From Hormiphora californensis (lineage: Eukaryota > Ctenophora > Tentaculata > Cydippida > Pleurobrachiidae): a stretch of 64,000 nucleotides of DNA. Of the stretch, positions 21,640 to 33,893 are shown one piece after another (position 1 is the first letter of the stretch; every line of letters begins with the position of its first letter). The notes below the pieces were generated by a model. The model did no database searches. It saw nothing but the letters and a program-made list of their open reading frames with translations, and had not been told where the DNA came from. Position numbers and translations under genes: made by a program. Where the stretch lies: positions 7,843,298 to 7,907,297 of the forward strand of contig CM035353.1 of assembly GCA_020137815.1 (NCBI GenBank), given 5' to 3'.

Positions 21640-22425
21640 AGAAACCCTTGAAAGATTCATTGTGAAGGGCGGGGGGTAATCATGGTGACTTATCTGACCA
21701 TTTAGGGTATGTCACCATCACCATTTTTTGACTAAATATGCGGATTTCGGCTTTGATAAAATTTATGAATTTCCTTAGACCGATATATCCAAAACACTAC
21801 TAGCCGATCCGGAATGGCCATGTTAACAACTTATGAACAAATGTATATATTTATTAAGTTGTTAACATGGCCATTCCGGATCGGCTAGTAGTGTTTTGGA
21901 CCGCTCCAAAAGTCACGTTGAGGGTGTACCTCCCTCGCCCAATTCATAAAAGCGCAATTAACCACCTGTGACCCCTTAATTACATCCAATCGACTTGAAA
22001 CACACTGTCCCCCCAGTGTCTCATAACATCATATTATGCCTGTAGGAAGCTCCAGAGAGAATGGTGACAAATGGGTCATGTCACCATCAACATTTGTCAC
22101 CATGATTACCCCCCCCCCCCCCTTGAAGGGCAAGTGTTTAGGAAGAAAAAAACAGGATAGGAAGATTTCTCGAATCGCAATTTCTAATCTGAATCGCGAT
22201 TTCTTGGCCACGTCGCGCCGCTCTGTTCACGCAATTTCTCGAAACGAGAAAATGATTTCGCATCGTAATATTACGATGCGAAATTTTTTTCTCGAGAAAG
22301 TGCATTATTTACACGCCCTATTTTGTGCGATGCTAGAGGGGTGCGGACTGCAACGATTTATCAGTGAGATATGGGTCGAAGAGGGTTGAGTTAGGATTTG
22401 ATACGGGGAATTTCTTTTTAGATTT
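21640..22425. repeat. H2A-H3 spacer with palindrome and C-tract
   Basis: A perfect 46-bp inverted repeat (21788-21833 and 21855-21900, core ccgatccggaatggcc) separated by 21 bp. Phrases of ggtgacatac/gtcaccat recur near 21,700 and 22,050-22,105. A (C)14 run lies at about 22,109-22,122. The block is repeated inverted at 46,640-48,000, where the C-run position holds ~600 bp of G-rich DNA. Confidence 0.8.
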
Positions 22426-22429
22426 GGGT

Positions 22430-22472
22430 GGCGCTGAAAAGCACCGTTTTGTTGTTACCAAAAGGTAACAAC
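22430..22472 (-). promoter_or_regulatory. H3 3' end: upstream hairpin plus histone stem-loop
   Basis: Minus strand: hairpin GTTGTTACC-TTTT-GGTAACAAC (22451-22472), AAAAC spacer, then GGTGCTTTTCAGCGCC (22430-22445), ACCCAAA and aaaaagaaa. Confidence 0.92.
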
Positions 22473-22490
22473 AGGAGAGTACCTAATTAC

Positions 22491-23006
<516 letters not shown>

Positions 23007-23255
23007 TCAGGGGCATTCATTACAACTGGTTTGAGGTTTCTAGGTTGATTAATTTTTTCATGACAGCACTTATAAAATGGCCCAATTTTTTTCCCAGATT
23101 GAGTGTGACTTTGAAAAAGTGAATTCCTGGACAACCCAAGATATCTAAATAGTTTTTAAGGGTGGTAGTAGGTTTAGAATTAGTTGGGTAATGTCTGGAA
23201 AAAAGGGGAACAGTGTAACTCCAATATTTCATTCTCAATTTGATTCTGAAGTTTG

Positions 23256-23610
23256 TGTCCGTCCGACATGTTTTTTGACCAAGAATAGTGGATTTTCAGC
23301 TGAACTAGTTTTTGTAAACTTTAGAAACCTGCTGGATCGTGCGATTCTATCTTACTGTACTGGGCTAATAATAAATTCAAGGCCGCAGATATCAAGAATT
23401 TTGCAGAATGGGCTCATGTTTTTGTCCGTCCGACATGCTCAAATTTGTCCGTCCAACATGGTTTCGTCTGGAATAGGAAACAAAGCCGGAAATAGTTTTT
23501 CCCTTCTGCTGGCTCTTTTATTATGAGTTTTTAAATCCCGAAATGCTTTTGATATCTCAAAAACGATGTTTTGCATTATGATGAAGCTTGGTGTTTGTCC
23601 GTCCGACACG
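23256..23610 (+). repeat. Motif cluster GTCCGTCCGACATG, downstream of the transposase gene
   Basis: Four copies at 23256, 23423, 23446 (one change) and 23596 (one change), all in the same orientation, irregularly spaced in AT-rich DNA. Likely recognition sites of the transposase. Confidence 0.85.
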
Positions 23611-23823
23611 GTTCAGAATGGGCAAATTTAAACAAACAATTTTGTAGAAATGAATTGTAATTGTTGAACTTAAAATAATATAAAATAATTGTTGAACGTG
23701 GTTAATAACATTAAAAATAATAAATTAAATCAATCAGGGGTTAGAAATGTTTATCATTTATGCCTATGGGCATCACACTGAATTTTAAAACAAATTGTTA
23801 GTTAGTAGTTCGAGTCTCTGGCC

Positions 23824-26247
23824 CTATTCATCCCATTCTCTCTGGAGGATATCTGAGGTGAAGTGATGAATACTCCCCTTCTTCTGTGGCGGCCGGAGCC
23901 TGCACCTCACAAAGGAGGCCTCCACCCACTCGTCTGCTGCCTCGTTTAGAGGTATCTTCCACCCAGTCGGGAAGCACTTATCCATAAATCGCACCTTCAC
24001 TCTTGTATGGTCAGCTGATACCTCCACGAGTAGAGCTGGCATAGGTACCTTCCGGCCACCACTGACAAAGTCAGCCACAATCCAACGTCCGGAGTCTCCG
24101 CTGGGACCAGGTACTGCAGGTGGTTCAGCCTCACTCAATGAATCACTGGAGCTGGAGCCTGGCTCACTACTAGTGCTGCAGCTGCTGTCTGAGTCACTAG
24201 TGTCCTCATCCGTGCTGGTGTCCTCGTCTGCGTCCCCTGCCCTTGGTACAACACCAGAGTCAAGGACGGTATCTGTTGAGTAGCCGGGGGCCAGGGCATG
24301 GTCAAAATACTCGCTGGCACCAGTAGATCTTGTCACTCTAAAAATGTGCCGCTTTGAAATTCCCTTCACAGCTTTGGCCTGAGTCCATAGCACATTGGGC
24401 CTCTCTATGGATACCTCGGGGACCCAAATAACAACCGTTGACTTCAGGAGGGACTTGGCAGTGTCGTAAAAGTCACTGGGGGTCTGGACGATGGCCTGCC
24501 TCGATCTTACAGCATTCCGGACCATTGTTTTGGCCACTCCTCCTATCCCGTCCACAACACCTTTCCCATGTGCCGAAGCAAAAAACTTCCAGGAAAAGTC
24601 ATGTTGGTACCGACCTGCAAGAGCCCGGATGAACAGTGCCATGAACTTATTCTTGAATTCAGAGGATGGCCCGTCGCTCCAAATAATGTCCTCGCTCACA
24701 GTGGGGTTAGTTGCCATGCTCCCAAACAGGGCACCAAGAAACAAGGCGATGGTATCCTTGTCCTTGTGGGTGGCATCGGAAACTATGATGAAGGTTTTCA
24801 CCTCCCCCTTGTCCCATAGAGCTGCAGTAAACAGCTGGACAGTCTGCCGGCTCCACAACGCGGACATTACCTCGTCCTGGCCCACCGTCTCATAGGACAT
24901 CGCAAAGTCCACTTGCAGTACCCTAACTGTCCCATCCTTCGTCCGCTCCTTGTCCCTCTTGAACTCTGCAGATTGGACCCTCTTCACAAGCACGTGGTGT
25001 CGGTATTGCTTGAACTTCAGGCGGATCTGGTCCAGCACCTCTCCCTTGCAGCCATCCACGGTCTTCAGTTCAAGTCTCGTAACACCTCCCTCCTTCTTCC
25101 TCTTCCACTGCTTCCACTGTACTGTGTCGCTGGAGGGTTGGAACTCTGGCATGAGCTCTATCAACTTCATTCCACAGGTAGAGGCACACTTTCCACTCCA
25201 ACAACACGATGACAGGTCCATAACATCAGTCTTCCCACAGAATGCCCTTGCCCAGAAGGAGTTACCCTCACCTTTGATCTTAACAGCTTTCAACAGGTAC
25301 TGAAAGTTTTCGTGCTTCTCACACCTACATGACTGGAAGGGGGTGTCCTTGAGAAGGAACACATTGGGCGGTCGAAGATCAGCAAACACTGAAAATGCTC
25401 TCAGTGTTGCCTCCGGATTCTCTGAGAGGTACACCTGATGGGCCGTCTTCAGGTACATGGTCAGGTAGTGCCTGGTCTTCCTGCTCTTCTTGCCCTCCTC
25501 CCAAACCGTGACCATATCGTGACCTGACATCCCTGGCATGGTGTAGGAAATGTCACTCCGCAGGTAGAACTCTCTTATCAAGTCCTTCTCCGTTTCAGAA
25601 CTTGAGGAAGCTGAGCCGGCATTAGCAACTGAGAGGACGGGCAGTTTTCTGGGTCTCACCAATCTCAACCCGTGGTGTTGAGCTGTGAGAGCGATAGCGT
25701 GGTTCCGTCTCCTCGGGGTTTTGGGGAGGCTCCTTGACAACCTCAAAATAGCTTTGGCCTCCTCAGCAGGCCTTGGGAATGGATTGCCTTTGTTCTTCCA
25801 AACCTGAGAGCCCCTTTCTAACCTCTTTCTGTTTCGATCTCTCATCTTTACTTGCTCAGCCTCCGCAGGGGTAAGTCTGGCTCTCTCTTGACTCTTCCGG
25901 AGCCTCTCTGCTTCTTTGAAGGCGATAGGATCCTCTCCTCTCAATCTCTCCCGGTACTTCTTGCACCTTCCTTTGTTGCCCAGAGGTGCCTTAGAACGAG
26001 TTTGGGGTCCAGAACTCGTGTTTGTCAAGGTGGCACTGGCGGGGGTACTGGCTCTATCAGATGATCCGGTTGTACTTGTAGAGCTGGAAGTTGGACAGGG
26101 TGTTGAAGTCATGAGGGGCGGGCCTGGTAATACCCCACTCGAAGATGGTCCCGGTGCAGGTGAAGTGCAAGTCGATGCTACTTGCCTGGTAGATTGGCGG
26201 GTGGGACATCGTTGCTTCACTGTCGAGGGACGAGGTGTCCGAGCCAT
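23824..26247 (-). CDS. Transposase-like protein, DGIGG family
   Basis: The 807-residue product is not a host gene I can name. Order: Ser/Thr/Pro-rich basic tail (1-90); a basic region with RKSQERARLTPAEAEQVKMRDRNRKR (about 115-142); LTMYLKTAHQVYLSENP and FADLRPPNVFLL (262-299); a Cys/His cluster CRCEKHENF...CGKTDVMDLSSCCW (308-350); then LQVDFAMSYE (D447), IIVSDATH (D491), IIWSDGPSSEFKNKF (D525) and SAHGKGVVDGIGG (H560, D566). An acidic serine run lies at 675-725 and a small C-terminal domain at 735-800. The VDFA/SDG..SQFK/HGKG..DGIGG series is shared with many unnamed invertebrate proteins (recalled, not searched). The aspartates suit an RNase H-fold DD(E/D) nuclease. The frame is intact and codon use differs from neighbouring histones, so the element may be young. 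Confidence 0.82.
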   Translation of the reverse strand: MARTPRPSTVKQRCPTRQSTRQVASTCTSPAPGPSSSGVLPGPPLMTSTPCPTSSSTSTTGSSDRASTPASATLTNTSSGPQTRSKAPLGNKGRCKKYRERLRGEDPIAFKEAERLRKSQERARLTPAEAEQVKMRDRNRKRLERGSQVWKNKGNPFPRPAEEAKAILRLSRSLPKTPRRRNHAIALTAQHHGLRLVRPRKLPVLSVANAGSASSSSETEKDLIREFYLRSDISYTMPGMSGHDMVTVWEEGKKSRKTRHYLTMYLKTAHQVYLSENPEATLRAFSVFADLRPPNVFLLKDTPFQSCRCEKHENFQYLLKAVKIKGEGNSFWARAFCGKTDVMDLSSCCWSGKCASTCGMKLIELMPEFQPSSDTVQWKQWKRKKEGGVTRLELKTVDGCKGEVLDQIRLKFKQYRHHVLVKRVQSAEFKRDKERTKDGTVRVLQVDFAMSYETVGQDEVMSALWSRQTVQLFTAALWDKGEVKTFIIVSDATHKDKDTIALFLGALFGSMATNPTVSEDIIWSDGPSSEFKNKFMALFIRALAGRYQHDFSWKFFASAHGKGVVDGIGGVAKTMVRNAVRSRQAIVQTPSDFYDTAKSLLKSTVVIWVPEVSIERPNVLWTQAKAVKGISKRHIFRVTRSTGASEYFDHALAPGYSTDTVLDSGVVPRAGDADEDTSTDEDTSDSDSSCSTSSEPGSSSSDSLSEAEPPAVPGPSGDSGRWIVADFVSGGRKVPMPALLVEVSADHTRVKVRFMDKCFPTGWKIPLNEAADEWVEASFVRCRLRPPQKKGSIHHFTSDILQREWDE

Positions 26248-26454
26248 GATATGTCGAGGTTTACAGGTGGGATCTAAATTACATAGCTATAGGTGATAGG
26301 CAAATTTGGTTAGATTAGGTGAAATGGGCTAAAAGTAGGATAATTATAAATCAATCATTAGAGTGAGAGCAATTAGTGATTAAAGGGATCAAGTGGGGAG
26401 GGGTGGGGATGGTTTGGATAGTTTTATAATACAATGAATGGGTAGTTCATAATT

Positions 26455-27188
26455 TGTCCGTCCGACATGAACTGTGAAGAAAGGCCTCTTTTTTTAATTT
26501 TGGCCAAACGTTGGTCATAAAATCCGAGCTATTTGTTCTGTAGAAACAATATTTGAACCAATTAAAGCATAGAAACAGCTTTATGATCATTGGATAATTC
26601 CATGAAGTGTATTCCAATATGAGTGGCTGAACCTCGTTACATCCAATAACATAACATAGACCCATATATCAAATTACACTCCGATTTTGGTTCAGTGACA
26701 TAAGGAATCGATTATAGTTTGTTCTTAGTATGGTTAGTAGTGCCATGATAGCGTTTATTTTGATTTATTTCATTTTTTCTGAAATAGTCTGTCCGACATG
26801 GTTTGCCATTCCGTCCGACATGTTTGCAATCTCAACTTTAGGTGCGTATAGCTCCAAAACCACTTGCATGCTAGATTTCATCCGCATACCCGGTGAATGT
26901 TTGGACGATTTCCTTTTAGATGATAATGATGAAAAGTCCAAATGAAACAACTCGGGGCAGAAAATGATCATTGAAAAAATTTGGTCCGATTTCACCAACA
27001 TTTTCGATTCCGTCCGACATGATTTTTGAAAAGCTATAATCTAAAAAATATTTCAGTTTCCGCCTTCCTTCCCATCAAATATGTTAGCAAAATACACTAA
27101 TTATCCTATAAACCCTTAAATTTAGCCAGAATCCCACATTATTTCACTTTATTTTTTATTTTACTTCCCAAAACGTCTGTCCGACATG
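26455..27188 (+). repeat. Motif cluster GTCCGTCCGACATG, upstream of the transposase gene
   Basis: Five copies at 26455, 26786 (one change), 26811, 27009 and 27175 (one change), again all in + orientation. The last abuts the right terminal repeat with one base between. Confidence 0.85.
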
Positions 27189-27202
27189 CCACGGAATGTG
27201 AC

Positions 27203-27845
<643 letters not shown>

Positions 27846-27861
27846 TAACCCCGAAACCCCA

Positions 27862-27905
27862 GGTATCGGGCTTGCCCGATACCGAAAAAGGCTTTTTTCA
27901 AAGCC
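27862..27905 (+). promoter_or_regulatory. H4 3' end: upstream hairpin plus histone stem-loop
   Basis: Hairpin GGTATCGGGC-TT-GCCCGATACC (27862-27883, 10 bp), GAAAAA spacer, then GGCTTTTTTCAAAGCC (27890-27905), ACCCAA and caaaagaac. Confidence 0.93.
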
Positions 27906-28239
27906 ACCCAATCTCACAAAAGAACTGATCGTGCACCTCTTTTATTCACACCGGGGGATTGGAACCCAATAAATATGGCTAGTCCTATTTTTTATTAATA
28001 GTTTAACCTTCTGAATATGAACAAAGTTGGTTTGTCTAGCTTTTTGCATAGAACATGGCCAGAGTATAAATGACCATCGTTCAGCTTAGACAAAATTTTT
28101 AGATCTACAATCTACATGAAACAGTAAATTATGCACGCCACAAATGGATGTAAAAATGAATGGATGTAAAACTGGATTTTGCAATTTTTTGGCTGATGCG
28201 ATCCACGGTGGTTGCCATAGCCCCGCCATAGCAGTTGCT
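27906..28239. other. H4-H1 spacer, left part
   Basis: No gene. A short direct repeat (tggatgtaaaa) occurs at 28,145-28,172. The block is repeated, decayed and inverted, at about 44,330-44,680. Confidence 0.6.
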
Positions 28240-29172
28240 GGGGGGGTTCCAACCTATTTTTTTGTATTTTTTTGTATTTTTTTGTACGGACCATACATAA
28301 AAGTATCCAAAATTCCTGTTTTTTTCCATAAAAACAATACAAAAAAGTACAAAAAAATACAAAAAAATAATGAAGGATGTGGGTGCGTGAAAAAAGTATA
28401 AATAATACATGTACATGAACATGAACGGAACCCAGCTATACATAAACGGTAAGAAATTGCGATTCGGGGAAATTTCTCGCTTAGAAAATACGATTCGAGA
28501 AAATTTTCTCGGTAAGAAATTGCGATTCGGGAAAATTTCTCGCTTAGAAAATACGATTCGAGAAAATTTTCTCGGTAAGAAATTGCGATTTGGAGAAATT
28601 TCTCGCTTAGAAAATACGATTCGAGAAAATTTTCTCGGTAAGAAATTGCGATTCGAGGAAATTTCTCGCTTAGAAAATACGATTCGAGAAAATTTTCTCG
28701 GTAAGAAATTGCGATTCGGGGAAATTTCTCGCTTAGAAAATACGATTCGAGAAAATTTTCTCGGTAAGAAATTGCGATTCGGGGAAATTTCTCGCTTAGA
28801 AAATACGATTCGAGAAAATTTTCTCGGTAAGAAATTGCGATTCGGGGAAATTTCTCGCTTAGAAAATACGATTCGAGAAAATTTTCTCGGTAAGAAATTG
28901 CGATTCGGGGAAATTTCTCTCGCGATTTTGGCATGCTACATATGTAAAATATGTATATATTTTGTGCTAAATTGCGTGAAATAGCGTGGAAGAATGTTTA
29001 AAAACAGTAAAAGTTCGAACAATAATGGTAAATTACCATATAAAACTGTTTTTATTTTTTTGTATTTTTTTGTACTTTTTTGTATTTTTTTGTATTTTTT
29101 TGTATTTTTTTGTTTGAGGAAACCCGTGTTTTTTTCCGTACAAACGTACACGAAATAGGTTGGAACCCCCCC
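28240..29172. mobile_element. Complete 933-bp GGTTCCAACC element with 8-bp target duplication
   Basis: Starts GGGGGGGTTCCAACCTATTT and ends in the exact complement; flanked by CAGTTGCT on both sides (28232-28239 and 29173-29180). The 8-bp duplication points to a hAT-type transposase acting in trans. Inside are (TTTTTTTGTA)n tracts at both ends and about 7.5 copies of the 63-bp satellite (28,448-28,920). The mirror arm near 44,290-44,310 lacks the element. Confidence 0.87.
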
Positions 29173-29600
29173 CAGTTGCTATTGTAACCAAGGAAGTTGC
29201 TATGGTAACCAAGGCAATTGCTTAGGGGACCCTAGTTGGTTACCAAGTCCTTCAACTCGAGTCACTGGCAATGTGTCATAGTACTCCACCGTAGCAAGGC
29301 CACCCTTGCCACGGCGGAGTGGTGGACGTGCTGGGGCGCCTAATAAGCGTGTTCGGTGTGGCTCCAGACGCAGCAATCACAAACAGTGTAGTTTGTGTAG
29401 ACTTGCTACCACGTCATGGTCATGGCACATGTCATAGATGTAGGGCGGCCAAAGTAAGCAAAAATCAAAACCTAAAAACGTTGCATTGAGCCCAGACGGT
29501 TCCCTCACATTTCAATGTGATTTGTGGACTAATATTAGTGAATTCATGCTCATGTTGTGAAGGAAAGAGAAAAAAAATCGAGGGATTTCTTTGTGGTATT
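29173..29600. repeat. H4-H1 spacer, right part
   Basis: Contains X-box-like gttgctatggtaacc (29,192) and, at about 29,280-29,385, a dispersed repeat (ggtggacgtgctggggcgcc) found inverted at 14,500-14,640 and in decayed form at 44,060-44,140. Confidence 0.65.
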
Positions 29601-29605
29601 TGGGT

Positions 29606-29652
29606 GGCTTTGAAAAAAGCCGTTGTTTCTGAAAGCAAAGTTACTTTCAGAA
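29606..29652 (-). promoter_or_regulatory. H1 3' end: upstream hairpin plus histone stem-loop
   Basis: Minus strand: hairpin TTCTGAAAG-8 nt-CTTTCAGAA (29627-29652), ACAAC spacer, then GGCTTTTTTCAAAGCC (29606-29621), ACCCAAA and acaaagaaa. Confidence 0.9.
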
Positions 29653-29672
29653 GATGTGAACAATGTCACAGT

Positions 29673-30179
29673 TTACTTCTTAGCCTTCTTGGGGGTAGCC
29701 TTCTTCGCAGTTGGCTTCTTCTTGGCTGCAACAGGCTTCTTCTTCGGGGTAGACTTCTTGGCAGCAGCAGTCTTCTTCTTTGGGGCAGCCTTCTTCTTGG
29801 GGGTAGCAGTCTTCTTGGCGGCGGCTTTCTTGGCAGCAGGTTTCTTGACAGCAGGCTTCTTGGCAGCAGGTTTCTTGGCAGCGGGCTTCTTTACTGCAGC
29901 AGCCAGTTTGAAAGATCCTGAGCATCCAACTCCACTCTTTTTAACAAGAGCTCCAGCCTTGAGACCCCTGAGAAGGGCAGACCTGAGTAGGGATTCGTGC
30001 CTATCTCCGACCTTGTAGTTGGCAGAGATGTACTTGGAGATGGCAATCTTCGAGCTTCCGGAGCGGTTTGCAAGAGCAGCGATGGCCGCGGCAATCATCT
30101 CCTTGTACTGAGGATGCTCAGAGGGCTTCTTGGGAGCGGCCTTCTTGACCTTGGTTGGAGTAGCAGATACGGGTGCCAT
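29673..30179 (-). CDS. Linker histone H1
   Basis: The 168-residue product has a short N-tail, the winged-helix globular domain (about residues 20-95: HPQYKEMIAAAIAALANRSG, SKIAISKYISANYKVG, LLRSALLRGLKAGALVKKSG, CSGSFKL) and a C-terminal tail of AAKKPAAKKPAVKKP-type repeats ending PKKAKK. It binds linker DNA at the nucleosome dyad. The start at 30179 is chosen since MAPVSATP is a typical H1 start; 17 further codons upstream are open but belong to the 5' UTR. With a stem-loop 3' end it is a replication-dependent H1. The low-complexity tail creates long shadow frames on the opposite strand. Confidence 0.96.
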   Translation of the reverse strand: MAPVSATPTKVKKAAPKKPSEHPQYKEMIAAAIAALANRSGSSKIAISKYISANYKVGDRHESLLRSALLRGLKAGALVKKSGVGCSGSFKLAAAVKKPAAKKPAAKKPAVKKPAAKKAAAKKTATPKKKAAPKKKTAAAKKSTPKKKPVAAKKKPTAKKATPKKAKK

Positions 30180-31162
30180 GATATGTGGTGTTGTATTCGG
30201 TGAAGTTGAAGGTAAACGAGTTGGATTCAAGCTTAGTTGTACAGCCGGGGTCTATTAAATACGCGCGTATTCTACCTTTTTTATCGACGTGTTCTTTGCT
30301 TCTTGTCTTGAATTCAACGCCGCGATGAACGTTCAGACGTAATTAATACACCGGTCAAAAATCACTAATTATGCAATTTATACTGAATTTCAACGTCTAA
30401 AATTCTTGTTCACAACTAATTAGACAATTTTCTTGGCTACCAAACATTTTTTTTGAAAATCTACCAACATTTCATACCATAATTGCCCTTCTCAAGACAC
30501 TTAGTCGTAAATGTATAAAAAATATGTTTGATATCCTGAATTTCTGGAAAAATTTTGATTAATCATTAAATTGATTGGTGAAAGATGTTAAATAGACATT
30601 TTTCTCCCTCCTTACCAAAATTGATGATTATTAATGGCTTTTTTCTTGGGTTTTGGGTGCCTTTTAGAAACCCGACTCTGAAAGAAAAAACGCCGGTAAA
30701 ATATCAAAATTTTTGGCTCGGTTAGAAAACTCATATGCCGTCCTACAGGATGTCTGTTGAAGCCAAAATAACATTGTTTATTCTTTTAACCACCGAAGGG
30801 AAGTTGTAGGGAAAGATAGGGTAAATGGTTTTTTGGGTGTTTCGTGTCAATTTGTTTTAAACCCTGATAGCTGTCCAGTGTCCAGTGTCCCAAGCATTTG
30901 CGTACAACTACAAGAAAGTGTCTGTTTCAAGAATTATCAGGTAGCCGTGCGAGACCTTCACTAAAAGTAGGGTACATCAGCTACATCTCCCTAGATTCTA
31001 TAGAAATAATTAATTGGTTGTAGAATTACATTGATAAATTATACAAATTAAAAACAACGGAAGTTTTTAAGGTATATACACTTGTTTCATGGTGCCTCAC
31101 GTCACGAGGAGGCACCATTACCAATCATCATCTCAATATAATATTATATTTATTTAAATATA
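30180..31162. other. Spacer right of H1
   Basis: H1 promoter, then about 850 bp without genes. It is repeated, inverted and decayed, at 41,730-43,164; there an extra ~450 bp of pyrimidine- then purine-rich DNA is inserted near 42,485-42,935. Confidence 0.6.
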
Positions 31163-32007
31163 CAGTCGGATCCCGATTTAACGGCACCCTCGGGGGAAAG
31201 GGTTTTGTCCGTTAAATCGGGGTGTCCGTTAAATCGGGGTAGAGCATATTTGGCCCATAAAACCCTATTTTTGTCCAAAATGCCATACTAAAACACCTCT
31301 AAGTGTTAAATGCAATGTCCATGTATTGATTACATGATCATTCGGGATCATTTCTGATTAGAAAAAGAAAGTAATTTCAAAATAAGTTATAAATTTTTTC
31401 TGAGGTACTATATCAACCACGTCCGAATCGTTTATCGAATCAGTGCATCTTATCGCATGTCTTGCTGCTAATTAGACGAACTGATACGTGATTAGTGATA
31501 CCATGCCGAATCGGGATACTTTAAGCGGGGTGAGGAAGAATTTGAATTTCAAAATATATTTTTCTCTGAAAATTCATGGGGAGCACCGATCAAAGCATTG
31601 ACAATCATTATGTAAAATTTTGCAAAAAAAAGTTATGAAAATTTTTCAAAGGTGTATCAACCACGTCCGAATCGTGTTTCAAATCAGTGCATCTTATCGC
31701 ACGTCCTGTCGCTAATTAGACGGTTCGAAAAGAACCGATACGTGATCCCCATGAGGCCAGTTTAACAAGCGTCAAAATTGCGATTCGATGGGCCTCATGG
31801 GGATCACATATCTGTTCGTTTCGAACCGTCTAATTACCGGCAAGACATGCAATAAGATGCACCGATTCGCAACACGATTCGGACGTGGTTTTTCAAAAAA
31901 ATTTCAAAAAAAAAATTCAAAAAAATTCAAAAATTTTGGGGGAAATTTATCCTGCCGTTAAATCGGGGTGCCGCTAAATCGGGGGCCGTTAAATCGGGGT
32001 CCGACTG
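31163..32007. mobile_element. Tc1/mariner-pogo-like MITE
   Basis: Ends CAGTCGGATCCCGATTTAACGG and CCGTTAAATCGGGGTCCGACTG with TA on both sides. The interior contains inverted and direct repeats of accacgtccgaatcg. No gene. The mirror copy is at 40,872-41,727 and a short relative at 39,420-39,583. Confidence 0.85.
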
Positions 32008-32044
32008 TATAATGTAATATTATTATTATTATTATCTAATTATC

Positions 32045-32600
32045 TATGGAGGTCGGAGGAACGACCTACTCAATACAGACCAATCTGGGTATAGGGCGGG
32101 GCATGATTGTTGTGAAACGCTACTTGCTGGAATGTTTAATGACCTGTTGAAGGATTTGGATTCTGGCAAAGTATCGGCCCTTCTGCTGCTTGATATGAGT
32201 GCGGCTTTCGATACTGCACTGTGGATCATTCGAAGCTGATTGGAAATTGGAGGCAAGATTTGGGGTAAGAGGATCTGCGCTTGAATGGTTTAGCAAAAGG
32301 ACTTTTAAAGTGAATGTTCGTGGGGAACTCTCGGCGGCGATTGTACTAATCTGTGGAGTCCCACAGGGGTACCTTCTTGGACCTGTTTTATTCTTGCTGT
32401 ACATTGAGGAACTTCAGGATATTGTTCGTCCCTATGGCCTAAGGATCAAACTGTATGCGGACGACTCTTAGATATACTTTGGACTGGTTCCGAGTAAAAA
32501 GACCCTAGAGGATTGTCTCAAGAATGTGAAAACATGGACGGTTAACTAATGAGGACAAGACTGAGTTTTTACTGTTGGGAAAGACAAGCTAGGGGGATAG
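32045..32600 (+). pseudogene. LINE reverse transcriptase fragment
   Basis: Two frames together give recognisable non-LTR reverse transcriptase: LLLLDMSAAFDT (catalytic aspartate block), then FGVRGSALEWF, GVPQGYLLGPVLFLLYI and LYADDS with the YADD box. A frameshift near 32,215 and stops break it, and both the endonuclease and the 3' part are missing. A mirrored copy lies at about 40,200-40,830. Phrasing resembles the Jockey/CR1 side of the LINE tree (inference). Confidence 0.85.
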
Positions 32601-32929
32601 TTTGTATGCAATTTGACAGCCCTAAACCAAGCCATTGACAACATTTTATATTTACCGAAAATGACATTTTAAGATTATTTCGTAATAATTGCTTCAGAGT
32701 TCAGGTCCTGCGGAATTTCCACACTAGAAAGATTGGAACTGGGCCTTGGATTTTGGAACTTGTCAAGTACAGTCCCAAGTTACTGTACCACAAATTTGAC
32801 GGACACCTTTTGTGTGGGTTTTATTTTATTGAGGTTAACATGCTAAAAAAGTGTAAAATGCCAAAAAAGTGTCGATTTTGGGGGGGTCTTCTGACAGACA
32901 ATTTACTCCTACTTCAACTATTGTGACAA

Positions 32930-33893
32930 GTGAAATAGTAGGGTCGGTTGTGGGAAGTTGGGTCTGGAATTTTAAATTTGACTTGCTGATATGATTATAA
33001 GGGACTCTATAAAAAGTCCAAAGTACCATCCCATAGGTCTCTACCACCCCCGGTTCACTAATTAGTCGTAATTATGTGATTTATGACGTTATCGCCAATT
33101 AGCACTAATAATACCAGTTCCTGGTCACTTAGCTTTAGAGCTTAGATTTTGATACCAGCTGATAGAGGATCACTAGATTAGTGGGCATTCAAAATTTTAG
33201 GCCGATCGGAGTTATGGTCGAGGAGTTATAACCGTTTCTCCGTTTGGCTGGCGGTTGGCTGGCACCACGTGGGATTACGGGTTTAGGTCGTCGTGGGAGG
33301 TCGTCATTGGTCGCGTTCGATCGGGCTCGATGAGGTGATCAAAACCTAGTGGGGCCAGACCCTGGCCCCACCCCGTTCTTGGGTTATTGGTCTTTTTCGG
33401 TTTCCCGCCAAAATATTTTCCCGCCAAAACCGAAAAAGCCTAATAACCTTAGAACGGGGTGGGGCCAAGGTCTGGCCCCACTAGGTTTTGATCACCTCAT
33501 CGAGCCCGATCGAACGCGACCAATGACGACCTCCTACGACGACCTAAACCCGTAATCCCACGTGGTGCCAGCCAACCGCCAGCCAAACGGAAAAACGGTT
33601 ATAACTCCTCGACCATAACTCCGATCGGCCTAAAATTTTGAAAGCCCACTAATCTAGTGATCCTTTATCAGCTGGTATCAAAATCTAAGCTCTAAGTGAC
33701 CAGGAACTAGTATTATTAGTGCTAATTGGCGATAACGTCATAAATCACATAATTACGACTAATTAGTGAACCGGGGGTGGTAGAGACCTATGGGATGGTA
33801 CTTTGGACTTTTTACAGAGTCCCTAATCATATCAGCAAGTCCAATTTAAAATTCCAGACCCAACTTCCCACAACCGACCCTACTAAAACAAGG
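32930..33893. mobile_element. Foldback element, ~480-bp arms, centre ~33,415
   Basis: Starting from agggtcggttgtgggaag, the sequence runs inwards and returns as its complement to cttcccacaaccgacccta, almost gap-free. The centre is tttcccgccaaaatattttc. No coding capacity. Confidence 0.9.

Noticed and set aside
24438-25303. Plus-strand frames within the transposase gene
   Set aside because: Shadows of the 807-residue minus-strand gene.
29517-30018. Leucine/phenylalanine-rich membrane-like frames
   Set aside because: Antisense of the lysine/alanine tail of H1.
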